This document shows, piece after piece, positions 23,601 through 34,413 of a stretch of DNA of 64,000 bases. The notes under the pieces were generated by a model, which worked only from the letters and a program-made list of their open reading frames with translations, had not been told where the DNA came from and ran no database searches. The number at the start of each line of letters is the position of its first letter. Position 1 is the first letter of the stretch. The stretch comes from Buddleja alternifolia (Eukaryota > Streptophyta > Magnoliopsida > Lamiales > Scrophulariaceae): NCBI GenBank assembly GCA_019426215.1, contig CM033405.1, positions 1,775,001-1,839,000 on the forward strand, written 5' to 3'. The translations under genes were made by a program, and so were the position numbers.

Positions 23601-24631
23601 AAAACATCCAAAAGTTTGAGAATTACCATATATTCTCTTGTTAGTAAAAACATATTACAATTTCATCCCATGTCAATAAAAAGCAGATTACAATATCCCC
23701 CCTGTCTGTCATGGTTGTCGAGTTGCCAGGAGGGGTGTCTCGGTAATTTGCAAATTCGAGGTATCATGGTAATTACTCAATAAGTGAGGGGGTTTGCATG
23801 TAAAATTTCATCTCATTGTAGCCTGTCAATGATTCTTGTTTTCGATATATACAGGTATGGGTATGTCACACCTAATGATGTTCTTGAATTGCTTGATAAA
23901 CAAATTGGCAAGGGAGAAATCATTGACCGAATTTGGAGGTTCGTATCTTCTTCTTCATCATAATCATGGCTTGAGGATGAAGACTCCATTATTATTGTAA
24001 ACCGTAAAGGCTTCCAAACTTAATTTGAAGCCACTAGATTTACTTATCTTGACCAGTAAAAAAGACCTTATTTTCTTTCAATCACAATAAATTGAAAAAT
24101 GAGCTGCAATCTGATTCGGAATCATATCGTCCCCCCAAAAACCCCACTTCTTGTGGGATAATAATGTAAATCGACTAATTTCAAAGGCCAAACAGCTCTA
24201 AATTCAGTTCTATATATACTTATATAACAACATTCAACAGAACCTTTTTCTTGGAATTTAGCAATACACGAAGACTGACAATTTACAATGATATTTACAG
24301 GGGCCAAATGGGCGGACATGTTACAGAAGCTGAAAAAATCGATGAACTGAAGCTTGGCAACGAGACAAATGTGAATAACAATGAGAAACAGACTCCTCAA
24401 GAGATTGTTAATAAAGAAATGACAGAAAGTGTGGCGAGCTGTTGCCAAGGTGTTAATGGATTCTCGTGCTGCAGAGATGAGAATGTTGAGAAGAAACCAA
24501 TTAAGAAAGAATCAGGACTCTCGTGCTGGATGGGGAAATGGGAACAGCGTCATGTTCTCACAACTGTTGCTGTGGTTGGTGCAGTGGCTGCCGTTGCTGT
24601 GGCTTATGGTTTTTCCCGAAGAGCAAGGTAA
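20692..24631 (+). CDS. Sucrase/ferredoxin-like (Apd1/Aim32-type) Fe-S protein
   Basis: Five exons join in phase: 20692-21093, 22646-22731, 23144-23449, 23855-23938 and 24301-24631, giving 402 residues from the first ATG or 350 from the ATG at 20848 (MADEFESF). The first 52 residues are Arg/Ser/Leu-rich with few acids, like a mitochondrial presequence. The thioredoxin-like ferredoxin domain contains C209-G-V-C212 and H240-V-G-G-H244, matching the two-Cys, two-His [2Fe-2S] ligand set known for yeast Apd1. The tail has Cys pairs (SCC, FSCC) and a final hydrophobic segment (about 376-396) ending FSRRAR, probably a tail anchor. The biochemical role in plants is unclear. Intron 1 holds tandem copies of the exon 1 end, and intron 3 a possible MITE. 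Confidence 0.9.
21059..22025 (+). repeat. Tandem copies of the exon 1/intron 1 boundary
   Basis: The sequence around the exon 1 donor (AAGGTAAACTTATTTC) recurs with donor GT at 21094 (real), 21280, 21465, 21650 and 21835, a period of 185-186 bp. A sixth, decayed copy near 22019 lacks the GT. Each unit includes the last 30-35 nt of exon 1 (AAAGCTCGTAAGAACGATAT in the best copy) and about 150 bp of intron. The unit is not a multiple of three. Confidence 0.92.
23555..23823. mobile_element. Possible MITE in intron 3 of the sucrase/ferredoxin-like gene
   Basis: The left part GTAAATTACATAGACACCC and right part GAGGGGGTTTGCATGTAAA look weakly inverted, and the interior is non-coding. A related text lies at about 19660-19860. 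No target duplication was found. Confidence 0.3.
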
Positions 24632-24734
24632 AGTTTCATTCATTACCTAATGCTTAACTTTTACTATTGGGAGTTATATGCTAAGTTTCATTCATTACCT
24701 AATGCTTAACTTTTACTATTGGGAGTTATATGCT
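24631..24734. repeat. 52-bp perfect tandem duplication at the stop codon
   Basis: The 52-bp unit starting AAGTTTCATTCATTACC begins at 24631 and again at 24683. It starts on the last base of the TAA stop, so it lies in the 3' UTR and leaves the coding sequence intact. Confidence 0.85.
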
Positions 24735-26022
24735 ATCGATTTTTGTGGAGATGTATAAGTATATTTTGATGAATAATTTGAAGATTGCGTGGTACAAAGG
24801 AAAAATACGTATAATACATACTGTTCGACTGTATAATACATCTGGAAATTTAAGGTGATGTGTTTGTATAGATCAATTAATTACACTGGTAATATAATCA
24901 ATGATTGAATATGCTGGTGTGGTTTCAAAGAAAGGACAAGAATATTGAAAATTAATTCGTACATATAATTATTAAACATGAAATATTCAATTCAAATACA
25001 AAATAATTTAACATTATTTTAAATTTTGAAAAATTTCAGGTTTCGGTCGACATTTTTGAAAGTGATATAATATTATTTTAAATTTCGAAAAATCTCGAAT
25101 TTTAATTAAGATTTTGGGTCTCAGTCAAAATTTTGGTGAATCTTTTACAAAATATTGGGACCTCATGAAATCCAAAATTTCTACCGAGATACTAGCATTT
25201 TGCTCGAAATTTAAAGGCCATGGTAAGAACAATTTCTCTTGTAGATAGAAATAAATGTTGATGAACAATCCAACACGTACGGCCTTCACTACAAATCTCT
25301 ACAAGAGTTATCCTAGAATTTGTTTTCCCACCAAACATTGATGGATCTACATTGTGTTGAGAGTTGGCATTGCATCTGATATGGGCATATATTCCCATAC
25401 CCAAAGGGCGTCAAAATGACCGCCAGTCAGGTCCAGCAAGTTCGACTTCATCGAGCCCAAGAAGTCTGTTCGATCCGGTCTCCTGTAGAGATGATTCCGA
25501 TAATCGGGCACGGACCCCTAACCCCACAATTGGGAAAATTCTATGCCACACCGGTACTAATGGTCCCGGTGTGGCATACACCATTGGATCGGGGGTATTT
25601 TAGTAAATACTCCTCTGTTGGGGGGATCCAATGGTGAATGCCACACCGGGACCATTGGTACCGGTGTGGAATAGAATTGCCCCCACAATTGCCAACATGC
25701 AGGCCTTGCCCAAGAAACATGGCCCATGATGTGTAGGACAGTAGGACTCTTAAGAAAGGGATCACGTCTTTGGCGCTGCACGTTGTAATTCAAGTTGTAA
25801 TCTGATTTTCTCTCCACTGTCAATAAACAGTTTTATTCTTGGATATTGCTTGATTATAAGATTCTGGTTTTTTGATACAGATGACGGATTTCGAGTAATA
25901 TCAGCAAGATCCAACATTTAATGTGTATCCTAAGTAATTTCCATAATTGTCCTCAAGGCTCCTTCGTAAAATTATTTCAAAATTACGATATTCCATCAAA
26001 ATCATGCATCATAAACTCCACA
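24735..26022. other. Intergenic region between convergent genes
   Basis: No gene is seen. The region holds the 3' flanks of the sucrase/ferredoxin-like gene and the PPR gene and one small foldback MITE (25532-25681). Confidence 0.6.
25532..25681. mobile_element. 150-bp foldback MITE with 9-bp target duplication
   Basis: The arms pair over most of their length (CCACACCGGTACTAATGGTC against GACCATTGGTACCGGTGTGG). Flanking direct repeats CCCACAATT lie at 25523-25531 and 25682-25690. A 9-bp duplication fits Mutator-like MITEs. Small open frames here are products of the palindrome. Confidence 0.85.
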
Positions 26023-28089
26023 CTATAAACTCTCCTCTTTCATCTTCCCCTCTAATCTTCTCATCAACTCATAAATCTTCTCACAATCTTGGTGAGACCT
26101 ATCATTAGCTACAAAACTACAAACCTCGTCTCTCAACTCTATGACGCTTCGACCCGAAACCTTCTTCAATTCCTTCTCTTTAACTAATTTCCTAACTTCA
26201 TCCACATTGTCCCATTTCTCATCAACAGCATACATATTTGATAACAAAATGTAATGACCAACCTGTCCTGGATCCAATTCCTGCATTTTCTTCACTGCAA
26301 TTTCTCCAATCTCCGTGTTTTGATAAATCCTACATGCACCAAGCAACGCTCCCCAGACGTGGGCCCCAACGGATTCTTCAACCTGGTTTATAAATTCCAT
26401 CGACTTCTCCACCTCACCAATTCGCCCGAGAATGTCAGCTACTATGCCATAATGCTTTGAATTTGGTGCAAGTCCATAATCCTTCACCATCATATTGAAT
26501 ATCTCAATCCCCTCTTTAACTAAACCAGCATGACTACATGCAGATAAAATAGAAACGAACAATACCTCATTCGGCCTGATTTCAGAATGCTTAATCATAA
26601 GATTAAACAATTCTAGTGCCTCTCGGCCTTTTCCATGGGACCCGTATGCTGCTAACATAGAGCTCCATATAACAACATCTCTAGTCTCTATTCCGCTAAA
26701 AACTTCAATAGAATCATCCAAGCTACCACATTTTGCATAAGATTCTATAAGAGAGGCACCGATGAACGAATTCTTATCCATCTCATTTCTAATCACGAAA
26801 CCATGGATGCAACTAGTTTGTCTAAGAACACCTAATTCCGAACAAGCTGTCAAAATTTTCACCACATCAAAAGCATGGGGTCGAAAATTATTCCCCAACA
26901 TATCACAGAAAACCGCAACAGATTCTAATGCCATTCCGTTTAGAGCATATCCACGCAACAACGATGAAAAACTAACATAATCTTTCTCGGGCATTCTCTC
27001 AAACACGTTAATAGCTTCCCTGGGGCAAAAACAGGTCATATACATGTCAATTAGAGCTGTGGAAACCAATATATCTACATCTAAGCCTTTTCTCGCAGCA
27101 ATTTCATGTATTTTTTTGCCTTCTTCCAAATTGCAAGTAGCCTCACATGCTTGCAAAGCGCTAATCAGAACAACAGTATTTGACTCAATGCCTCTATCCA
27201 CCATTCGATTGAAAAAATCGAGCGCTTCACAAGCACCCCCATGATGAGCATAGCAGGCAATCATAGAACCCCATGAAATCACATCTTTCTCTTCCATTTT
27301 CTCAAACAATTTAGCTGCAGCATTAACCGAACCCGTCTTTCCATACAAATTCAACAGAGCATTCGACAAAGATAAGCCGTTTTCGAATCCCATCCTTATC
27401 ATATAACCATGAACAGTTCTTCCCGCCTTTAAGTCAACCATCCGAGCACAAGCGGATACGACACTAACAAGAGTAATGGGGTCCACCACAACCCCTTTTG
27501 ACTTCACCATTTGAGAAAAAACTTCAACCGCCCGTTTAGGATCACCGTTTTGCTCGTAACCCGTTATCATCGTAGTCCATAGCACAGTATCCGGCTCAGA
27601 GTACTCATCAAAAACGCAATAAGCATCGTCCATTTCTCCACATTTTGAGTAAAATTCAACTAAACCCGACCCCACAAACAAATCTCCACATATCAAATCA
27701 CTCTTCTTAACAAATCCATGGATTATCTTCCCAAATTCAAGTGCTTTTAGCCTAGCACAAGCCTTGAGGGCAATGAGGATAGTGTAATTATCAGGTTTTC
27801 GAGACGAAAACAAATGCGAAAAGAGAGATAGCGTTTCTTTATATTGTTTTTGTCTGGAATAGCATTTGAGGATGGAGTTCCAGAAATATACATTTCTGTG
27901 AGGCGTTTCGTCGAACAGATGGCGAGCTGTTTGAAGGGGTGTGAGCTTTGAGTACAGATTAATCAGTTTGGCCGCATAGAAAGTATGATGGGTGAGACCA
28001 GTTTTGATGATGAGAGAATGAAGCTGGGTTAAGCATTTTGTGTGTTTACATGCTTCGAAGAATTTGATGAGTGGCTGACCAGTTATCAT
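26023..28089 (-). CDS. PLS-class pentatricopeptide repeat protein, E-type
   Basis: An intronless 688-residue frame made of P, L and S PPR motifs from about residue 20 to 540. Hallmarks recur, such as IIHGFVKKSD, SNALLNLYGKTGSV, VISWGSMIACYAHHG and SILSACSHAGLVKEGIEIF. An E domain follows (WGALLGACRIYQN, GHYILLSNMYA, VSGRSVIEL...VCSFVANDRSH). It ends soon after, with no DYW deaminase domain, so an editing complex would need a DYW partner in trans. Such proteins act on plastid or mitochondrial RNA, most often C-to-U editing. The N-terminus (MITGQPLIKFFEACKH) is not a clear transit peptide. It resembles Arabidopsis At3g01580 as I remember it. The start is the first ATG of the frame; the RNA target is unknown. 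Confidence 0.95.
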   Translation of the reverse strand: MITGQPLIKFFEACKHTKCLTQLHSLIIKTGLTHHTFYAAKLINLYSKLTPLQTARHLFDETPHRNVYFWNSILKCYSRQKQYKETLSLFSHLFSSRKPDNYTILIALKACARLKALEFGKIIHGFVKKSDLICGDLFVGSGLVEFYSKCGEMDDAYCVFDEYSEPDTVLWTTMITGYEQNGDPKRAVEVFSQMVKSKGVVVDPITLVSVVSACARMVDLKAGRTVHGYMIRMGFENGLSLSNALLNLYGKTGSVNAAAKLFEKMEEKDVISWGSMIACYAHHGGACEALDFFNRMVDRGIESNTVVLISALQACEATCNLEEGKKIHEIAARKGLDVDILVSTALIDMYMTCFCPREAINVFERMPEKDYVSFSSLLRGYALNGMALESVAVFCDMLGNNFRPHAFDVVKILTACSELGVLRQTSCIHGFVIRNEMDKNSFIGASLIESYAKCGSLDDSIEVFSGIETRDVVIWSSMLAAYGSHGKGREALELFNLMIKHSEIRPNEVLFVSILSACSHAGLVKEGIEIFNMMVKDYGLAPNSKHYGIVADILGRIGEVEKSMEFINQVEESVGAHVWGALLGACRIYQNTEIGEIAVKKMQELDPGQVGHYILLSNMYAVDEKWDNVDEVRKLVKEKELKKVSGRSVIELRDEVCSFVANDRSHQDCEKIYELMRRLEGKMKEESL

Positions 28090-28169
28090 AGACTCCCACT
28101 GGGTTCTCTACATTTCACATGCAAAAATAGAAAAGAAGTGTGTGTATATATGTATATACAGATGCACAC

Positions 28170-28320
28170 CCAATGTGGTTGGCCAAGTAGTAAGCGGCTT
28201 TCGACCCTAGAGTTGATAAAGGTTCAAATCCTACCGGAGATGCTATCCTGGGAGGGCTTCTCTTTGCGCGACCCCACTCGAGGAATTAGACTTTCCCGTC
28301 TAACCTTCATATGTGACCAA
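28170..28320 (+). mobile_element. tRNA-derived SINE-like element
   Basis: A-box-like TGGTTGGCCAAGTAG (about 28176) and a perfect B box GGTTCAAATCC (28221-28231) sit 45 bp apart, as in tRNA-derived SINEs. The 3' part has TTAGACTTTCCCGTCTAACC and an A-rich tail. A similar 3' tail (GATTAGACTTCCCCGTTTAACC-like) is seen near 11045. No clear target duplication. Confidence 0.6.
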
Positions 28321-28544
28321 AAAAAAATTATATATATATATATTCATTTGAAATCAAAATTTAGTTCTGTTTTTCTCGAATTATATTATTTTTCCTTCAT
28401 TTGTCATAAGTCCAAATAGTATATCGTGTAATAATATAAAAAATAATATGTATTTTTAATTATACATTTAAGAAAAATTGCATAGACATTTTGTGTTTTG
28501 AACAGCACTTAAGTACCGAAATTGAGCGTGTTGGATTGCAAGTA

Positions 28545-28805
28545 GAGTTGTAAACGAGTCAAGTCGATCAAGTTATTGTTCAAATTTATTTGAATTATTA
28601 TCAAGTTTCAGAATTTGTGTTTGAGTTTGATTTATTATTCATCGAATCGAGCTCGAGTAATTTAATTATTTTTGCATATATTTTATCATTTTTCACTACT
28701 CAAACTCGAGTCGAGTTGTAAACTCATCAAACAACAAGTTTGATTCGACATGTTAACTAATCGAGCTCAAATAAGCATTTACCAAACAATCTCGGATCAA
28801 ATATC
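28545..28805 (-). repeat. Dispersed TCGAGCTC-rich repeat, inverted copy
   Basis: Its reverse complement matches about 63050-63310 in order (TTGAGCTCGATTAG, AACTCGACTCGAGTTTGAG, TGATAAAATATATGCAAAAA, AAATAATTCAAATAA). Non-coding; element type unknown. Confidence 0.55.
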
Positions 28806-29112
28806 AAGGAACTTGAGTCGTCTTTCCGCCTTAATTGCAAGATACATTATTAACAATAACAACCCTGGTCTATAAAATTATTTTCTGAACTTATCGACGA
28901 TTATGCTAAAAGACTTAAAAGCCCAATAAATGGTTAATTAACCCTATATAATTTCCTCAGAATTTCCGAGTGTAATTAACCCCATATAATTTCCTCTCAA
29001 AGCATTATGTATAGTTCTTAAAAGAAGTTCCTCAATCTCAAAATTTTTCATAATGGAAAAGTATTTGAAAGCATTAACTATTTAGAGTTATAGCGGTAAT
29101 TATAAATAATTC

Positions 29113-29530
29113 ATTAGTTTCAGAATACAGAGAAGTCACAATGTAAGATATTTACAGCTTGTTTGGTTCTAGGAATTTAACAAGGAAAGGAAAAGGAAAT
29201 GGAAGGGAAATCAATTTCCTTTGTTTGGTTACTAGAGAAAAGGAAAAGGAAAAGAAAATGGGAGAGAAAACTTAATGTTAATTTGTGTCAATTCTTTTTC
29301 CTCACCAATTGATGAGGAAAATAGTGGAAAATAAGAATCTTTTCCATTTCCTTTCCTTTACGTTTCCTTTTCTTTTCTTCATCAAAATCCTTGAACCAAA
29401 CAAAGCGTTAAGATATCATAGCAGATATTTCGAGAACTCATAAGCTCTTTTGCTAAGCAAATTACCGAACATGAGGGTCTGTAAACGTAATATTTTAAAG
29501 AGCTTATAAGCTAAGCCAAATAATTTTTTA
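29113..29530. repeat. Segment duplicated at 33161-33308, interrupted by a MITE
   Basis: 29113-29151 plus 29417-29522 match 33161-33308: CATTAGTTTCAGAATACAG, ATGTAAGATAT, AGATATTTCGAGAACT, ATAAGCTCTTTTGC, CAATATTTTAA-like and GAGCTTATAAGCTA. The 33-kb copy lacks the insertion, giving a natural empty site. Confidence 0.8.
29152..29408. mobile_element. 257-bp hAT-like MITE with 8-bp target duplication
   Basis: Flanked by TAAGATAT at 29144-29151 and 29409-29416. Imperfect inverted ends share GCTTGTTTGGTTCTAGGA against TCCTTGAACCAAACAAAGC. The related segment near 33.2 kb carries a single TAAGATAT and no insert. An 8-bp duplication fits hAT. Confidence 0.85.
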
Positions 29531-29794
29531 AAAGGGATACAAAACGATTAACGGGCGAGTCATAGTAATAATAGATCATTCATAGCAAATTTTTTCCAGA
29601 AACTGCAAACAAGTCAACAATCAAAACATCGATCACATGCTTGCTAGTCTAGTGGGGCTGAGTCATAGTAATAATACGATCATTCGTCGAAATATTTTAC
29701 AGAAACTACAGACAGCAATCAAAATAGCTATGACGTTCATCTTTTTACTAGCCATATTGCCGAAAAGCAGATCAACGGAAGATGCACTTGCAAA

Positions 29795-31617
29795 TTAAGA
29801 AAACTGAAGCTTACATGTCTCAGATCGTCGCTCAAACGCTGAAATTCTTCGAAGTGCATTAGATTTCTTCTCCAAGTCAGTATATTTCGTCTTTTCCTCT
29901 TTTCGGATAATTATGTCCATCATGTTTAAAACTTTACCATTACTCAAAATATAGCTTATCATTTTATGCTCAGCCTCTAAATATTCAAATGCATCGATCG
30001 TTACTTGTTTGAGATGAGACGATAAACATGTTGGTACTTGCTGGGGCTCCGTCCAGCGTTTTACGCCCACATCAGCATGCTGATAACAAATTCAAAAAAA
30101 TGTATAAGAATTGATGAAATAAAAAGACAAAGGGAAAATGACATTTTTAATCCCTGAAGTGGCCAGAAAGTGTCTGAGTAGTCCCTCAAGTGAAAAAATT
30201 AACATTACCGTCCCTCAAGTCATGTTTTGAGTTTCCGACCACTTTTTCCTGCCAAAAGGACCACATTGAAACTCAAAAATGTAGTCAGAAATTGATCAGA
30301 AGGACCACATTGAAACTCAAAACATGACTTAAGGGGCGGTAATGTTAATTTTTTCACTTGAGAGACTACTCTGACACTTTCTGGCCGCTTCAAGGACTAA
30401 AAATGCCATTTTTCCAAAGACAAATACTAAACTCTTTTTAATGGCATCAACAAACCTCTCTGATAATAAGGACTTCAAGATTATCAGCACTTTGAAGAAA
30501 TTTTAACAGAAAAAGCCAATCAGCTCTCAAGTCGAGTTTGGTTAGATTAATGAACCTTGAAGTTACATCAGCATATGAGCAATCCAGAAACTGCAGACAT
30601 TATATTAACACCATAGATTGTTATACAGAGAGTATAAGAAAAAATTGGTTGCTTAGTCATAGGATAAAATTCACGGTTGGGGTTCCGAATTAGATGGCCA
30701 CATACCCGGTTATGGGTAATTGATAATGTTAGGCACTTAACTTGATTGACCTTATCAACCAAATCTAACACAGAGTTACAATAACTAACATCGTCTTGCA
30801 CCTCATAATTGTAAAGACAAATATTTGCTTCAACCAATGAGTTGAATGTTCCGGTTAAGAAACACTGCGATGGAAGATCTTCTACAACAAGATATCTAAC
30901 TGCAGGAGTATTCATCACCAGCTTATAATCCGAGAAGTCATCATCCAAATCAAATAAACCAAGATTCAGTGTGAGCCATTTTATCGTGGGTGATGATATA
31001 ATACAACTCCTCAAATCATATTTGATGATCATTTCAATGTTCAAGTTCAACTCCTCAAGCACTGGACATCCAGAAATTAAATTCTGAAGTTTTTCGTAGT
31101 TTCCATATTGAAAATAATGAAGACGAAGCTTCTTGAGATTAGGTAACATTATATAATCCGGAATAGAACCACAGCAATGGAGGCTCAAATCAACAAGGGT
31201 TTTACAGGCGAAAAGGCAGCGGGGTAAACAAACTTGGTGAAGAAGTCGAATATCAATAGCTTGTACATTGCGTGCAATGGTAGTTCTAATCCATGTCTCG
31301 AGTAGGTCCACTTCGTCAAACTTCTCATCCTGTATTATAAGGCGAAAACTATTTATGTTCCGCGCATTACTGAGCAACATTACCCTGCTCACGGTGTCGG
31401 TAATGCTCAATCCATGTCCCGACTTCTTCTTATGATTTATACTGTCAAAATCTAAATTGAGAACATCAGTCCATAGATACTTCCATCTTGTAGATAGAAC
31501 GCTGGTTGCTACGGATAGCTTCGTAGGGAGAAAAGAGAGAATGTGACAGAGCAACGAATCAGGCAAGCTGCTAAGTCTATCAGAGTTTGGCCTAATTTTT
31601 CGATTTCTTCTCTCCAT
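29795..31617 (-). CDS. F-box/LRR/FBD protein
   Basis: Three exons join in phase 0: 30706-31617, 30456-30590 and 29795-30079, giving 443 residues. The N-terminal F-box (about 13-55: DRLSSLPDSLLCHILSFLPT...VLSTRWKYLW) should bind an SKP1-like adaptor of an SCF ubiquitin ligase. Leucine-rich repeats follow (CKTLVDLSLHCC, LPNLKKLRLHYF, CPVLEELNLNI, FINLTKLDLRADW). The last exon is the FBD domain (RWTEPQQVPTCL, LKQVTIDAFEYLEAE, ISYILSNGKVLNMMDI). The first-exon frame runs on to 30568 if the donor at 30705 is not used, but exons 2 and 3 restore the expected domain order. Intron 2 is largely a foldback MITE. F-box/FBD genes are a large, fast-evolving plant family; the target is unknown. Confidence 0.9.
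30132..30415. mobile_element. 284-bp foldback MITE in F-box gene intron 2
   Basis: Long inverted arms (CCAGAAAGTGTCTGAGTAGT against ACTACTCTGACACTTTCTGG) lie between perfect 9-bp direct repeats AAAGACAAA (30123-30131 and 30416-30424). Termini GGGAAAATGACATTTTTAA and complement. A Mutator-like MITE is likely. Confidence 0.88.
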
Positions 31618-31925
31618 TTCAAAACGAAAAAGAGCTTCTTCTGCTTTTCGATATTTTAACTTTGATGCTGAAAATCAGTAATCAAACGATGAATTCGAGA
31701 ATAAGGGTTTCCAAAATGACTAAAAACAAGCTCCATTTGAATAAATTTAACAGGGGCATAACTAGGGTTTAGCTGAATTTGGAGTAAGAAAGGGGAAAGA
31801 GAAATTTACCTGCCACTGATAACAAACTTGTAATCCTTTCCGTCAATTCGTCAAGAGGTCGCTTGATGAATGACGAGCGTCTTTTATACTTCTCGGGTAA
31901 TAAATATATATATATATATATATAT

Positions 31926-32491
31926 AGATAGGATAGTAGGGTATTCGTCTGAACCTGATTGGAGCGGATTTGGGTACGCTAAATGAGTTATGGGACGAGA
32001 TATGAATATTAAATTTATGACCCTATAGAATATGAGGTGGATAGTGGGTATGATGTAGCCCGACCCATTACTCGCCCATTAATATTATTCTAATAAATTA
32101 GTTTTTAATTTTTGTTTAATATTTTCAACGTAACTTAAAGTTTGCATCATTTAATTTTTTTTTATTAAACTTTATTTGTTAATCAAAATCGATTAGTGTA
32201 GTATCAAGTTGATATGGTTTTAAATTTGGATTTGTGAATGAGATTTGATTATTAATTGTGTGGATTTTTATAATATTTGTTTATGTTGTAAGTTTATCAG
32301 TTGTTGGATTATTCGGATTTAGGTTGGATGATTGCAGATTGGATTAATTAATAAATTTTCATAACTCATTTGGATTTAACGGGCAAAACTCGAATCCGCT
32401 GAGTAGATTGTGGGTATCAATAAAGTTAAATGAAATGGGTAGCGAATTTTGCCAAACCCGCTTCATACCCGCCCCATTGTCATTCTTAATA
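31926..32491. mobile_element. hAT-like non-autonomous element, copy 2 (degenerate)
   Basis: It matches the element at 19943-20565 along its length (GGTATTCGTC, ATGAATATTAAATTTATGA, GGGTATGATG, TTAATATTATTCTAATAAAT, TTATCAGTTGTTGGA-like, CTTCATACCCGCC). The left terminus is eroded and the right reads CCCATTGTCATTCTTA. Confidence 0.7.
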
Positions 32492-32810
32492 TTGTTCACA
32501 CTTCTTCAAGAATAGTGGACCAAGCCCATTAGAAGCTACTAGTTATAATATCATAAGCCCAATTGGCCAAACTGGCGTGTTTCCAAAATGGATGATTTCT
32601 TTTTTTTCTTAATTTTAAACGAAGGGGATAGCTGACCGACAAACCAAAGTCCCAACAAATTGAGCCCAGGACCTCCTACGTGAAAATGGAAACTGATAAA
32701 AAGTACAAGCTGATATCACTATGTTAACAAGTCGGGGTCCAAATGGATGATTTCCTATTATAACTTCAAATGTGATTATTGCAAAATTTGCAAAATTACA
32801 AAATTAGTCA

Positions 32811-33145
32811 TGTAGGGGTTGGCAAAATCGTTCCCGCATTTTTTTGAATTGGCAAAATTGGTCCTGTATTTATCATAAGCATAAAAATCTAGTAAGTTCT
32901 TGCAATTTTTCACATGTTGTGATGGTGTTTGCCCGCTTGTCATTTTTTGTCCAAGTTGCCAAGTATCGTATCCGAATAGGCACAACTTGCCAGAAATTTA
33001 AAAATCCAAAATTAAATTGGTCATGTGCCACCAATCCCGGTCGAATTAGGGGTTTTGGTGAAATTAATCCTTAATTCACGCTTTTTGGACCAATTTTGCC
33101 GGTTCAAAAAAATGCGGGATCAATTATGATTTTTGCCAACCCCTC
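32811..33145. mobile_element. Foldback MITE
   Basis: Arms GGGGTTGGCAAAATCG...CCCGCATTTTTTTGAA and TTCAAAAAAATGCGGG...TTTTTGCCAACCCC pair, as do GGCAAAATTGGTCC and GGACCAATTTTGCC. No convincing target duplication. Confidence 0.7.
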
Positions 33146-33666
33146 TAGCTACAGGAATGATTCATTAGTTTCAGAATACAGAAGTCATAATGTAAGATAT
33201 CTTAGAAGATATTTCGAGAACTTATAAGCTCTTTTGCCAAGCAAATGACCAAACATGAAGAGTTTGTAAACTGTCAAACAATATTTTAAGGAGCTTATAA
33301 GCTAGGGAAAATTGCATATAACCCCCCTGTGTTATCACTTTTTTGTTGAAAACCCCCTTGTGTTAATTTTTTTGCACGAAACTCTCTTGTGTTAGCCTAA
33401 GCCCTGCAAAAAAAAAAAAAAAACCCAATTCGTGTTTCCCCTTTCAGAATCTGCTTTTTGAAGCTTTCTAAATAGATGAAAAACAAAGTTGCAAAAATAA
33501 TATCATAAGATGGAGATATTATTGTTACATGCTTGGTCAAAATGTTATGTAAATGAGGTTCATAATTAAGGCGGATTTTTAGATGATTCTTCATCTGTAA
33601 TAAGAATATTCTTACTCCCGATTTTGTGTTTGTGATTTTTATTTCACTTGTTGAAAATGTTGACAG

Positions 33667-34413
33667 TGACATGCAGACGCCCCTCGACTCTTCCTCAGTG
33701 GATGTTGCTGTCTTTTGTCTCTCACTGATGGGAATAAACTTCCCCAGTTATCTTCAGGAAGCAAATAGGGTTCTTAAGCCTCGGTATGCATTTCACATTG
33801 TTCTAACGTTTTTAAAGCTCGAGCATATGCTAATTTTATTAGTTTTGTCGTTCGTAATGTAAGTTAAATCGGTATCCTTGCAGCGGATGGCTTTTAATAG
33901 CTGAAGTGAAAAGCAGATTCGACCCAAATACCGGTGACAATTAAGTTTGTGAAAGCCATATGCGAACTAGGATTTACCTCAACGTCAAAGGTTTTTACAT
34001 TTTTACCCCCTCTAAGCATTTCAGATTTTTCTATTCCAGAACGTTTCATCATCTTGTATTCCACATCACCTATGCACGACAAGTGTATATAATCTTTGTT
34101 AACTCTACTTTTTTAGAAAAATTTTATACACTTCGTGCATAAGTGAATTGAAATATGAGATGAAACGCCAATCCTCTAAAGACTTTTACAATCCTTGCTA
34201 AAAGTTATGTGTTTTACGCAGGACTCGTCCAATAAAATGTTTTCTCTGTTCTACTTCCGGAAGAAGGTAAAGGTGTGATACTGTTAAAACTGATGTGTTT
34301 TAAATGCCTTTATATAGGTTTTAACCCATTTTGTTTCTTATCTACAGGAGAAACAAAAAGCAAAGGATATTAATTGGCCTGAGTTGAAACCATGTTTGTA
34401 CAAGCGTCGCTAA
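33667..34413 (+). pseudogene. RRP8: RRP8 rRNA methyltransferase, truncated and frameshifted 3' part
   Basis: Four exon-like pieces lie at 33667-33783, 33884-33990, 34222-34266 and 34348-34413, with GT-AG junctions. They read as the C-terminal half of the Methyltransf_8 domain: [64 protein letters not shown] and a C-terminus WPELKPCLYKRR. RRP8 is the nucleolar enzyme for a 25S rRNA m1A. The second piece has a deletion of non-triplet length after DPNTG that brings a TAA into frame. All upstream exons, including the SAM-binding start, are absent. The neighbouring DNA before 33667 is unrelated repeat. It is a dead remnant; a working copy should exist elsewhere. Confidence 0.85.

Larger units (their letters stand above)
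28090..29794. other. Intergenic region between PPR and F-box genes
   Basis: It holds a SINE-like insert (about 28170-28320), a TCGA-rich dispersed repeat (about 28545-28805, inverted relative to 63 kb), and a segment duplicated at 33.2 kb that is interrupted here by a MITE (29152-29408). No gene is supported. Confidence 0.6.
31618..33665. other. Intergenic region with MITE relics
   Basis: It contains the F-box gene 5' flank with a (TA)n run at 31905-31926, a degenerate hAT-like element (31926-32491), a foldback MITE (about 32811-33145) and the duplicated segment 33161-33308. No intact gene is supported. Confidence 0.6.

Noticed and set aside
30568..30705. Reading the F-box first exon through to the stop at 30568
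   Set aside because: A good GT donor at 30705 and an in-phase LRR exon plus FBD exon restore the normal domain order. The read-through form would lack the FBD.
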